From Spiroplasma_E ixodetis_B (lineage in GTDB: Bacteria > Bacillota_I > Bacilli_A > Mycoplasmatales > VBWQ01), in contig NZ_AP028955.1 in the NCBI RefSeq assembly GCF_040369795.1, positions 1,412,173 through 1,476,172 of the forward strand: 64,000 bases of DNA. The letters run 5' to 3'. Both the position numbers and the translations under genes were made by a program. This document shows positions 43,201 to 53,646 of this stretch, piece by piece (the first letter of the stretch is position 1; each line of letters starts with the position of its first letter). Under the pieces are notes generated by a model. It was not told where the DNA came from and made no database searches. It saw only the letters and a program-made list of their open reading frames with translations.

Positions 43201-45950
43201 TGCTTTTAATGAGTGATTTTTTAGGAATTAAAACTGCTTTTTTTCAAATACTTTATAACATTTTTGTGAAAGGCCCTTTATACGTTGTTCATGGTTTAGG
43301 TGACGCAATAACTTATTTATCTGGTCAAAAAATTGTTGATAAAATTTTTGGAACAAATGGTCATTTTTTAAATATGCCTCCACAATTTTTGATTTGTTTA
43401 GTAATAGCAATTATGTTGATTGTGTTGTTCGCTGGTGGAGTTATATTGCATGCTATGGTTCATCAAAATATACGTAGTGAAGTTGCTGGTATTGCAAATC
43501 GTAGCATAATTGTTATTGTATTATTGCTTTTAATTCCTTTATTTTTTTGAGTAATTAATTTTACCGTTATTTCAATAATTCACATTATTATGCCTGATTT
43601 TGTTCATGGAGAAAAATTAGTTAATATGGTTGCTGCATTAGGATTTACTGATGGATTAAATCGTCAAGATTGACATTATGATGCAGGATATCCTGATATG
43701 GAAAAATACAATTTGTTTTTGGCTACACTTGGTAGCTTCTTTTGTATGATTATATTTTTCTATTTAGGTTTAAGTTTAATTCAAAGAATTTTTGATTTGT
43801 TTTTATTGTATATAAATTCACCAATTATTTTTTCAACTGCTACAAGTGGTTTTAAATGGCAAAAAAAATCTGTGAAAGGATTTAGTAATTGGTAGATTTA
43901 TTTCTTCGCTTGGCATTGTTTTGAGTTTAACTTTATTTATAAATTTAGAACCTTTAATGTTAAAAGCCGGAAATGATGTAAGTAATGATTGAATAGGTCA
44001 GTCAACATTTAAATTGTTATTTATTACTGGCGGAGCTGTTGCTACATATAATTCGCAAATGTTATTTTCTTCCATGGTTGGTCAAACAGTCGGTATTATG
44101 GAAGGAATGCGTATGTTAACGACAATAGACATATTCCGTAAATAAATTTAATCAATTGTCAATAATAATATTTATAAATTTTTTAGTGTTAATAATTATA
44201 GAAGTTAATATTTTTAAAAAAATACTTTAAAAATAAATTTATATTTCAAACACAAAAATTGTTAATATTATTTTTATATTAACTTGATAAAAATTTAAAT
44301 TTTTAAAAAAATATTTTTAATATTTTTTTATTTTAATGGTTTTGTTTTATTAAAAATTTCACAAAGTAAGTTAAATCTTAAGTACATAAGTCTAAATATA
44401 CTTTTTCTACATTTATTTATTAAAATTTTGAATCTTTTTAATCAAGCAAAAACATGTTCAACTTTAATTCTAATTTTTGAAATAATTTTATTGTAGATTT
44501 TTTCTTGTTTAGTTAATTTTTTATTTTTAGTTTTTTTAATTGGTAATATAGTATTTTTATAAATATTTTGTATTCCTTGATATCCCAAATCACCAATAAT
44601 TATTGTTTTTTCTGAAAATTCAAGATTTGAATTTTTTAATATTTGAAAATCATGTACTTTTCCATTATCAGCAAAAATATCAACAATTTTTTTATTAAAA
44701 AGTCATATATAATTTGAAATTTTATAGAAAACATTCAACTTTTACCAGAAAAATATTCTAACTGTAGTTTTTTTAGTTGGTCTTTCAATTTCAATTTCAG
44801 TTGAATCAATTAAATAAAATTGAAATTCATTTAAATCTTCTTGTTTTTTCTCAATTTTTGATTTATATTTTGTTTTTAAAAACTGATAATCTTTGTCATC
44901 ACTAAGTTTATTTTCTGCTCAAGTAATATTTCGAAAACAACTTGATGCACTCATTTTATATTTAATACTCATTTGGAAAAAGTATAATATTCTTTTCAGT
45001 ATACTAAAGTCATCATCAATCTTTCTTCAACTGAAAGTTTATATTTTCTACCTTTAGTTTTTTTAAATTTTCTATTTCAATTAATTTTGTTAACATTTCA
45101 TCAAAATGAAAACGTTTTATACCAAAATATCTATAAAATTGTTCATTTTTTAATTTTTTTAAATTTTCAAAATTCATTTTTATCAACACCTTATTAATTT
45201 ATTAATAAAGAAATTATAAAATAAATTTTAAATTATTAATTGACTTTTAAAAAATTTATTTACGGAATATGTCTAATGAAAGCTGCAAGTAGTGGTTTAA
45301 AAGCCGGAGCCATTGGCATGTTTGGTCTTGGTAAAAGTCTGCTTATAGGAAAAAGAAAAATGCTAGGTAAAAACCAAGATGGAGAAAGTAATGGGGTTTG
45401 AAATAGATTGCAAAGTGGTGGACTTGCAAAATTCGCCAATTTTAGTACCAAAGCAACTGTTGGTTCGGTCTTAGCTACAGCCGGATTTATTGGTGGTTCT
45501 CTAACTACATATAAAACATTTGGAGCAAAAGGTAGTTTAAAAAGAGTAGGGAAAAATGCAATTGTAAATCCAACTAAAAAACTAGCAAGTATTGTTAAAA
45601 CAAAAAGTTCACAACAATATGCAAAAGGTATATCAAAACATGAATCACATAATTTAAATCAAAAATTGAAAAAACAATTAAAAACCAAACCTTTAAAGAA
45701 AGAAGAAGTTGATAATTCAATCATTGGTAGCGCAACTAATAAAAATGTTATTCATGGTACAAAGCAAAGATATAAAAATAAAACCAGTAATGAATTTGAC
45801 AAAAAAATTGTGGATAAATATTTTGAAAATGGTCAACCAAATTGATATGAAAATCAATCTAAAAACAAATTTGAAAAATCAACAAGTGATTGATTTGCTA
45901 ACAAAAACTTAGGTAAAAAACCTATGAGAAAAACAAAAAAAATTTTTTAA
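43200..45950 (+). pseudogene. VirB6/TrbL-like membrane protein, frameshifted and split by ISa
   Basis: Removing ISa (44127-45274, AAT duplication) and correcting one extra A in an A8 run (near 43864) gives a protein of about 530 residues. There are at least six hydrophobic segments in the N-terminal 330 residues (LICLVIAIMLIVLFAGGVIL, FFCMIIFFYLGLSL, VIGRFISSLGIVLSLTLFI). A long basic hydrophilic C-terminal region (KKLASIVKTKSSQQYAKGI) follows. Position before PrgI and VirB4-like genes and this topology match polytopic VirB6/TrbL-type channel proteins of Gram-positive conjugation systems. Confidence 0.6.
44127..45274 (-). mobile_element. ISa copy in the VirB6-like gene
   Basis: 1148 bp, both ends, AAT at 44124-44126 and 45275-45277. 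Confidence 0.92.
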
Positions 45951-45984
45951 TTGGTATGAAAAAAGAAAATAAAGGAGAAAAGTA

Positions 45985-46323
45985 ATGGAAAAAGTAAATT
46001 TACCAAAAAGTACTAAAAAAATTCATTATCAAATTTTTCGAGGTATAAACTTGACTGATTTATTAGTATTATTGATTTTTATAAGTATGTCTATTTCAAT
46101 AGCATTCTTATTAACGATCAATGTTTATTTAAAATTTTCTTTAAGTTTGATAATCATTGCGTTTGGTTTTATTTGTATTCAAAAAATAAAAAATGAAACA
46201 AGAACTTATGAATTAATTGTTCGTTCAATTAAATATTTAACAATGATTGGTAAAAGTTCAACTGTAAATTTAAATCCTAATTTTGAATTATTAAATGACA
46301 AAAACATTGTTCTGTTTAAATAA
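45985..46323 (+). CDS. PrgI/VirB3-like membrane protein
   Basis: 112 residues. A basic N-terminus (MEKVNLPKSTKKIHYQIFRG) leads into two adjacent membrane helices (LLVLLIFISMSISIAFLLTI and FSLSLIIIAFGFICIQ), then a polar tail. This is the PrgI/VirB3 layout, and the gene is followed by the VirB4-like ATPase as in Gram-positive transfer operons. Strong AAAGGAG. The downstream VirB4-like sequence is in the same frame, with only TAA codons between. Confidence 0.65.
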   Translation: MEKVNLPKSTKKIHYQIFRGINLTDLLVLLIFISMSISIAFLLTINVYLKFSLSLIIIAFGFICIQKIKNETRTYELIVRSIKYLTMIGKSSTVNLNPNFELLNDKNIVLFK

Positions 46324-48638
46324 TTAAAAAATAATCTTTTTATTTGTGGTGTTTAATTACAAACAGTAAATTTAACATTGTTAAATGAAAGTCAACGAGC
46401 AACAGTACTTGAAGACTTTACTGATTTATTAAGAACAATCACAATGTAATGTAAAATTATAAAAACAAATCAAAATTATGATTTGGAAGAACAAATTAAT
46501 AATTTAAAAAATCAACAAGAAAAGAAAAATAATGATGAAAATAATTATTTAATTGATTTACAAATTGAACAATTAAAATCAATTCAAGAAACCAAATTAT
46601 TAACCACACCAACTGTTTATATTATTTTTTGTAGTGATAAGAAAGAAAGAACATTGTCACAATTACAATCATTAATGACAAATAGTTCGTTTAGTAGTTT
46701 AAATATAAAAAAGTTATCACAAGAAAAAATCAATAATATTTGAACTGATTTTACATTTGATGAGAAAAATATAAAAACTAATTGTTCAAATTTTAAAGGC
46801 AAAAATAATAATGGTTTTGTATGAACTATTAATGATTTACCAAAACAAATAAATTATTTTTGATTAAATAACTTATTTAATTTAAGTAATATAAATATTT
46901 GTATTAATTTAAATCCTATTAATAAATTAAAAGCTAAAAAACAATTAGACAATGCTTTAAATAAAATCAAAACTAATGAACAATATGCTTTAACTACAAG
47001 TCAAAAAAGTGAATCAGAACAATTCTATAATGCTTTTTTAGAACAACAACAAGCAGTTATTGATGATGTTGATGATTTAAAAGATACTTCAATCTTTATT
47101 ATTGCTTATGGCAATAAAACAACATTAAATAATACTAAAAGACAATTAATTGATTTAGCAAATACTATGTGTTGAAAATATAATAATTTATTATTTTTAC
47201 AACAACAAGCTCTTATTGAAATTTTTTATTGAACAAAATTTATTTCAAAAGAAGTTGAAATTGAAATGAATTGTGATACTTTTGCAACAAGTTTTCCAAT
47301 TCCTGATATGCCACTTAAAGATGAAAAAGGATTTTTACTTGCTGAAACTAATTCCGGAAAACCAGTTATTTGAGATTTATTTAAAAAGAACTCACAAAGA
47401 ATAAATCATAATTTGTTAATTTTAGGAGAAAGTGGAAGTGGAAAATCATTTACTACTAAAAAAATTCTTTTAAATCAAGCATATCAAAATAATCGAAAAA
47501 TATTTATTTTAGACCCTGAACGTGAATTTAGAAATTTGACTAATTACTTAAATGGACAAGTTGTTAATGGCTCAGGAGCCAAAGGTAATATTATAAATCC
47601 ACTAGAAATTTACAAATTAGATGATAGTCATGATAATGCAGACACATTTAATAACCAACTATCATTACTAGAAGCATTTTTTGTTATGTTATATCCAAAT
47701 TTAAATGATGATGACATAACTACAAGTCTATTAATAGAATTAATTAAAGAATTATATTTTCATAAAAATATTTTACCAAATACTAATTTTGAAAAGTTAA
47801 AAGCAACAGATTATCCAACATTTACTGATTTATATAATTTAATTTGTCAAAAAATTAAAGATGAAAAAATCGATAATGTTTAGTAATCTGTGTAACTTAG
47901 TGATTTTACAACTAAAATTTATTTAAAAAACACAGTTTTTAGGAAAGTCCCGAAAAATCATCAGCAAATATTTTAAAGTTAGATAATTTAAAATCTAAGC
48001 TAACAGCTCTAACACAAGATACATACTCTAAATATTGAAATGGTCACACTAAATTTCAATGAAGCAAAGCAAATATATTTTGTTTTGATTTAAGAGAGTT
48101 ATTTGAAAATAGTAATAAAAAAATAATTAATTTACAAATGATGTTGATTTTACGAATGCTAGGAATTGAACTTTCAGCTGTTCAGTCATACAACGAAAAT
48201 AAACAAGAAAAAGATTGAAAACGAATTATTATTGCTGTTGATGAAGCACACTTACTAGCTAACGAAAATAACAGCGTTGCCCTAGACTTTTTATTTCACA
48301 CAATGAAAAGAATTAGAAAATGCAAAAGCTCATTAATTATTGCAACACAAAACATTGCTGATTTTACTGGCAGTGAAAATGTCAAAAAGAAATTTACTGG
48401 CATTATCAACAATGTTCAATATACGCTAGTTGGTGGCATGCAACCAAATGACTTAAATAATTTGAATGATATGTATAAACAATCGGGTGGACTTAGTGAA
48501 ACAATAAAAAATTACATCGCAAAAGCAAACCAAGGTAAATTTTGATTTAAGATTTCAAAACAAGAACAATTACCAATTCAAGTTTTACAAATTGATGATG
48601 AAGAATTGTGGGACTTTCCTAAAAACTGTGTTTTTTAA
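46324..48638 (+). pseudogene. VirB4/TraE-like conjugation ATPase, broken
   Basis: About 750 residues of VirB4-like sequence. The N-terminal part (FICGV, TAA, LQTVNLTLLNESQRATVLED) carries TAA at 46354 and 46447. Walker A LGESGSGKSFTTKKI is near 47425 and Walker B IIIAVDEAHLLANE near 48235. The region between contains the 80-bp MITE (47872-47951), and a second MITE copy at 48610 replaces the natural end. VirB4 ATPases energise type IV secretion and conjugation. No intact product is possible. Confidence 0.75.
47872..47951. repeat. 80-bp MITE, copy 2, inside the VirB4-like gene
   Basis: Reverse complement of copies 1 and 3, differing by one base at the ISc-like end. Flanked by GAAAAAATC and GAAAAATC: an 8-bp duplication in which the left copy gained one A. 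Removing it with the 5-A version restores the VirB4 frame (DEKSSANILK). Confidence 0.85.
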
Positions 48639-48689
48639 ATAAATTTTAGTTGTAAAATCACTAAGTTACACAGATTACTAAACATTACC
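48610..48689. repeat. 80-bp MITE, copy 3, at the 3' end of the VirB4-like gene
   Basis: Identical to copy 1. It supplies the present stop codon of the VirB4-like frame. Without it the gene would end ...DEEFVGHT before TAA (about 48706), assuming an imperfect duplication around GAATTTGT. Confidence 0.8.
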
Positions 48690-48734
48690 GAAATTTGTTG
48701 GACATACATAAAAATATTAAGGAGAACCAATAAT

Positions 48735-48878
48735 ATGAAATTATTTGAAAAATTATTTTTAAATCCAATAAGGAAAGTAATTGAAGTTTTAATATTATTT
48801 ATATTTTTACTTCCATTTTGACCATTATTGATAATAAATAGCAATTTTAAAAACAATTTTAAAAAGTTTAAAAAATAA
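48735..48878 (+). CDS. Small single-helix membrane protein
   Basis: 47 residues, ATG after AAGGAGAACC. One hydrophobic segment (VIEVLILFIFLLPFWPLLII) between basic ends (MKLFEKLFLNPIRK and FKNNFKKFKK). It lies between the VirB4-like and Cys-rich genes and is probably part of the transfer operon. No family recognised. Confidence 0.55.
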
Positions 48879-48919
48879 TACAAAGCATTAAAATATAAAA
48901 AATTCAAGGAGTAAATAAA

Positions 48920-49303
48920 ATGCAAAATAATAAAATAAATTTTTGTACATTAACCGGTGATAATTGTTCATGATGCGAAAAGAGAGTTTATGATTATGAG
49001 CAAAATATAATAAAAATACATTGTCATGATGATTATGATAATATTGTTATTACAAATGAAAATAATGAAATTGAAATTTATGAAATGTTTCATCAAAAAT
49101 GTTGAAATGAAAAAATAAATTTTAAACCCACTAAACCAAAGATCAAAAAATATAAAAAAATAATTTTTAAAAATGAACAAGACAAGTGAAACGAATTTAA
49201 AGAAAAACTTATTAAAGAAAAATCTTTACAATTTTTATATGATGAACTTGATTTGTCATGTAGTAATGATTATCAAGATAAAAAAAGCAAAAAAGTCTCA
49301 TAA
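48920..49303 (+). CDS. Cys/His-rich small protein, unrecognised
   Basis: 127 residues; ATG after CAAGGAG. The N-terminal half holds a cluster of possible zinc ligands (FCTLTGDNCSWCEK, IKIHCHDDYDN, FHQKCWNE). The second half is Lys-rich and helical (KPKIKKYKKIIFK). No membrane segment. The VirD4-like gene starts 7 bp after its stop. It may be a transfer-associated DNA-binding or accessory protein. The frame is intact while both flanking ATPase genes are broken. Confidence 0.55.
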
Positions 49304-49310
49304 CTAAAAC

Positions 49311-50677
49311 ATGATTAATGGTTACATATTCAAAATAAAAACATCGCCAAAAAAAGCAAATATGATCGATTTAAAGGCATATACCAAAAAGGATAAAAGA
49401 ATGATGATAAATTGAACAAAAGACAAGTGGAAAGGAAATATTTTTCATAAATTTTGAATTTTTGCAATGATATGAATTTTGATTTTTCTTGCATTATGAA
49501 TGGCTGTGGCTTTCATCGGTGCAATCTTATATGCTTGATATTATTATCCAAGTGTCAATTTCAAAAATTGATTTGCAATCATTTTTGAAATTTGAGTTAC
49601 AGAAACTTCATTTGGTGTTAGTTTTTTAATTTTTATGGGGTGTCTATTTTATTATTTTTATATAAATTTTGAAAAATGAAATCCCAAAAATTCAAAACTA
49701 AAAAATGAAGCAAAATCTCAAATTAAAGAATTTAAAAAATTAGGTTCTACAAATTTAATAAATCTAAATAAAAAAGTTGGTTTAGTAAAATCTAAATTAA
49801 ATCAACACACTTTACTAATTGGAGCAACTGGTTCAGGTAAAACTAAAACAGTATTATCAATAATAAATAAACTTGTTTATAAATTAAATCAAACAGTGAT
49901 CATTATAGATGGAAAAGGTGACAGTGACTTAATAAACAAAGTTAAAGATATTGATAATAATGCTTTCGTTTGAACAATTAATGGTGATAATCAATATAAT
50001 CCTTTATCTTCAAAAAGTCATATTGTTTTAGCAGATAAAATTATGAGTTTATTTGATTTTTCTGAACCCCATTATCAAGCAGTTGCACATCGTTATATTT
50101 TACTTTTAACAAATTCATTAATGGAAAATAATATACCAATAACACTAGAAAACATTATTAATTATTTTTCATTATCAAAAATTAGAACCATTATTGATAT
50201 CAATAATCAAGAAAACTTAGAACTATTTTCAAGTTTTAAATTAAGTGATATTAAAGGTCTTTACTATCGATTAAGTATTTATAATGAACAATTAAAAAAA
50301 GCATTGTTATAGAAAATGACTTAACAGAAATTGTTAAAAATCATAAAGTTATTTTGTTTTCTTTAAATTCATTATCATACCCCGAACTTGCAAGTAATAT
50401 AGGTAAATTGCTTATCCAAGATTTAAAAGAATTTGCTTCTATAAAACCAAGAAATCAACAAATTAATATTATTCTTGATGAATTTAACTTTTTTTGCAAG
50501 TGATAACATTATCAATTTAATTAATAAAACTAGAAGTTTTAATTATCAATGTTTTTTATGTTTTCAAGTAACTGATGATTTATCGACAGACAAGAAAAAA
50601 ATTTTTAAATACTATTTTTGGAAATGTTGGTAATATAATCGCTAATAAAGTAAGTGATGTTGAAAGTCCTGAATATA
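49311..50677 (+). pseudogene. VirD4/TraG-like coupling protein, frameshifted and truncated
   Basis: Two N-terminal membrane helices (FAMIWILIFLALWMAVAFIG and VSFLIFMGCLFYYFYINF) are followed by an FtsK/TraG-type ATPase with Walker A IGATGSGKTKTVLS and Walker B INIILDEFNFF. Frame changes occur at A or T runs near 50296, 50490 and 50600, and the 3' end is lost where ISb begins (50678). VirD4 proteins link the DNA substrate to the secretion channel. With the VirB4- and VirB6-like genes this marks a former conjugative plasmid. Confidence 0.75.
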
Positions 50678-50711
50678 TAGCTAACTAAAGTAATTTTTAC
50701 TCATAAATAAT

Positions 50712-51861
50712 AGACATATTCCGTAAATAAATTTAATCAATTGTCAATAATAATATTTATAAATTTTTTAGTGTTAATAATTATAGAAGTTAATATTTTT
50801 AAAAAAATACTTTAAAAATAAATTTATATTTCAAACACAAAAATTGTTAATATTATTTTTATATTAACTTGATAAAAATTTAAATTTTTAAAAAAATATT
50901 AAAAATATTTTTTTATTTTAATGGTTTTGTTTTATTAAAAATTTCACAAAGTAAGTTAAATCTTAAGTACATAAGTCTAAATATACTTTTTCTACATTTA
51001 TTTATTAAAATTTTGAATCTTTTTAATCAAGCAAAAACATGTTCAACTTTAATTCTAATTTTTGAAATAATTTTATTGTAGATTTTTTCTTGTTTAGTTA
51101 ATTTTTTATTTTTAGTTTTTTTAATTGGTAATATAGTATTTTTATAAATATTTTGTATTCCTTGATATCCCAAATCACCAATAATTATTGTTTTTTCTGA
51201 AAATTCAAGATTTGAATTTTTTAATATTTGAAAATCATGTACTTTTCCATTATCAGCAAAAATATCAACAATTTTTTTATTAAAAAAGTCATATATAATT
51301 TGAAATTTTATAGAAAACATTCAACTTTTACCAGAAAAATATTCTAACTGTAGTTTTTTTAGTTGGTCTTTCAATTTCAATTTCAGTTGAATCAATTAAA
51401 TAAAATTGAAATTCATTTAAATCTTCTTGTTTTTTCTCAATTTTTGATTTATATTTTGTTTTTAAAAACTGATAATCTTTGTCATCACTAAGTTTATTTT
51501 CTGCTCAAGTAATATTTCGAAAACAACTTGATGCACTCATTTTATATTTAATACTCATTTGGAAAAAAGTATAATATTCTTTTCAGTATACTAAAGTCAT
51601 CATCAATCTTTCTTCAACTGAAAGTTTATATTTTCTACCTTTAGTTTTTTTAAATTTTATATTTCAATTAATTTTGTTAACATTTCATCAAAATGAAAAC
51701 GTTTTATACCAAAATATCTATAAAATTGTTCATTTTTTAATTTTTTTAAATTTTCAAAATTCATTTTTATCAACACCTTATTAATTTATTAATAAAGAAA
51801 TTATAAAATAAATTTTAAATTATTAATTGACTTTTAAAAAATTTATTTACGGAATATGTCT
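50712..51861 (-). mobile_element. ISa copy 10
   Basis: 1150 bp, both ends, AAT at 50709-50711 and 51862-51864. The A-run at the transposase frame switch has seven A. Confidence 0.92.
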
Positions 51862-51968
51862 AATGTAAAATAATAATATGTAATTTAAACATTTTTTGAA
51901 TTTAAAAGTACAATTCAGCAATATTTAAAATAGATTAGGAAGATTAAATTATGCCAAAACCATACATT

Positions 51969-53119
51969 AGACATATTCCGTAAATAAATTTAATCAATTG
52001 TCAATAATAATATTTATAAATTTTTTAGTGTTAATAATTATAGAAGTTAATATTTTTAAAAAAATAATTTAAAAATAAATTTATATTTCAAACACAAAAA
52101 TTGTTAATATTATTTTTATATTAACTTGATAAAAATTTAAATTTTTAAAAAAATATTAAAAATATTTTTTTATTTTAATGGTTTTGTTTTATTAAAAATT
52201 TCACAAAGTAAGTTAAATCTTAAGTACATAAGTCTAAATATACTTTTTCTACATTTATTTATTAAAATTTTGAATCTTTTTAATCAAGCAAAAACATGTT
52301 CAACTTTAATTCTAATTTTTGAAATAATTTTATTGTAGATTTTTTCTTGTTTAGTTAATTTTTTATTTTTAGTTTTTTTAATTGGTAATATAGTATTTTT
52401 ATAAATATTTTGTATTCCTTGATATCCCAAATCACCAATAATTATTGTTTTTTCTGAAAATTCAAGATTTGAATTTTTTAATATTTGAAAATCATGTACT
52501 TTTCCATTATCAGCAAAAATATCAACAATTTTTTTATTAAAAAAGTCATATATAATTTGAAATTTTATAGAAAACATTCAACTTTTACCAGAAAAATATT
52601 CTAACTGTAGTTTTTTTTAGTTGGTCTTTCAATTTCAATTTCAGTTGAATCAATTAAATAAAATTGAAATTCATTTAAATCTTCTTGTTTTTTATCAATT
52701 TTTGATTTATATTTTGTTTTTAAAAACTGATAATCTTTGTCATCACTAAGTTTATTTTCTGCTCAAGTAATATTTCGAAAACAACTTGATGAACTCATTT
52801 TATATTTAATACTCATTTGGAAAAAAGTATAATATTCTTTTCAGTATACTAAAGTCATCATCAATCTTTCTTCAACTGAAAGTTTATATTTTCTACCTTT
52901 AGTTTTTTTAAATTTTCTATTTCAATTAATTTTGTTAACATTTCATCAAAATGAAAACGTTTTATACCAAAATATCTATAAAATTGTTCATTTTTTAATT
53001 TTTTTAAATTTTCAAAATTCATTTTTATCAACACCTTATTAATTTATTAATAAAGAAATTATAAAATAAATTTTAAATTATTAATTGACTTTTAAAAAAT
53101 TTATTTACGGAATATGTCT
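51969..53119 (-). mobile_element. ISa copy 11
   Basis: 1151 bp, both ends, ATT at 51966-51968 and 53120-53122. The A-run at the frame switch has eight A. Only 104 bp of ISb separate it from copy 10. Confidence 0.92.
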
Positions 53120-53646
53120 ATTGAAGACTTACGAATAAAAGTAATAGAAGCCTATGAAAGTAAAAACATGAAAATTAAAGAAATTTGTAAAGTGTTCAAT
53201 ATTACTAGAAAGACTTTATTCTTATGAAGAAAAAGAAAAAAAGAAACTGGGCATATAAAACCAATTTTGAATTATCAAAAAGGACATAGCCACAAAATAA
53301 AGGATTTAGATGAATTAAAAAATTATTTAGCGCAAAATAAAGATGTTACAGTTCAAAAAGTAATTGAAAAATTTGGTGATATGACTAAAGAAACAGTTTA
53401 TAACTATTTCAAAAAACTAAATTATACATATAAAAAAACTTTTCTATATGAACAAAGAGATAAAAATAAACAAGAAGATTTTTTAAAAGAAATAGCTAAA
53501 ATAATGAATGAATATTTAGTATATATTGATGAATCTGGAATTGATGATAATGAATTTTATAAATATGGTTGTTCTGAAAAAGGTAAAAGATTATTTGATA
53601 ATAAACCCGCATATAAAATAAAAAGAATGATTATAATTGGTTCACT

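Larger units (their letters stand above)
50678..53646 (+). mobile_element. ISb copy 6, carrying two ISa copies, 3'-truncated
   Basis: The left end TAGCTAACTAAAG follows TA. Two complete ISa copies are inserted at 50712 and 51969. The transposase (start 51951) then continues from 53123 (a third ISa begins at 53647) and never resumes, so the 3' half is missing. Confidence 0.85.
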
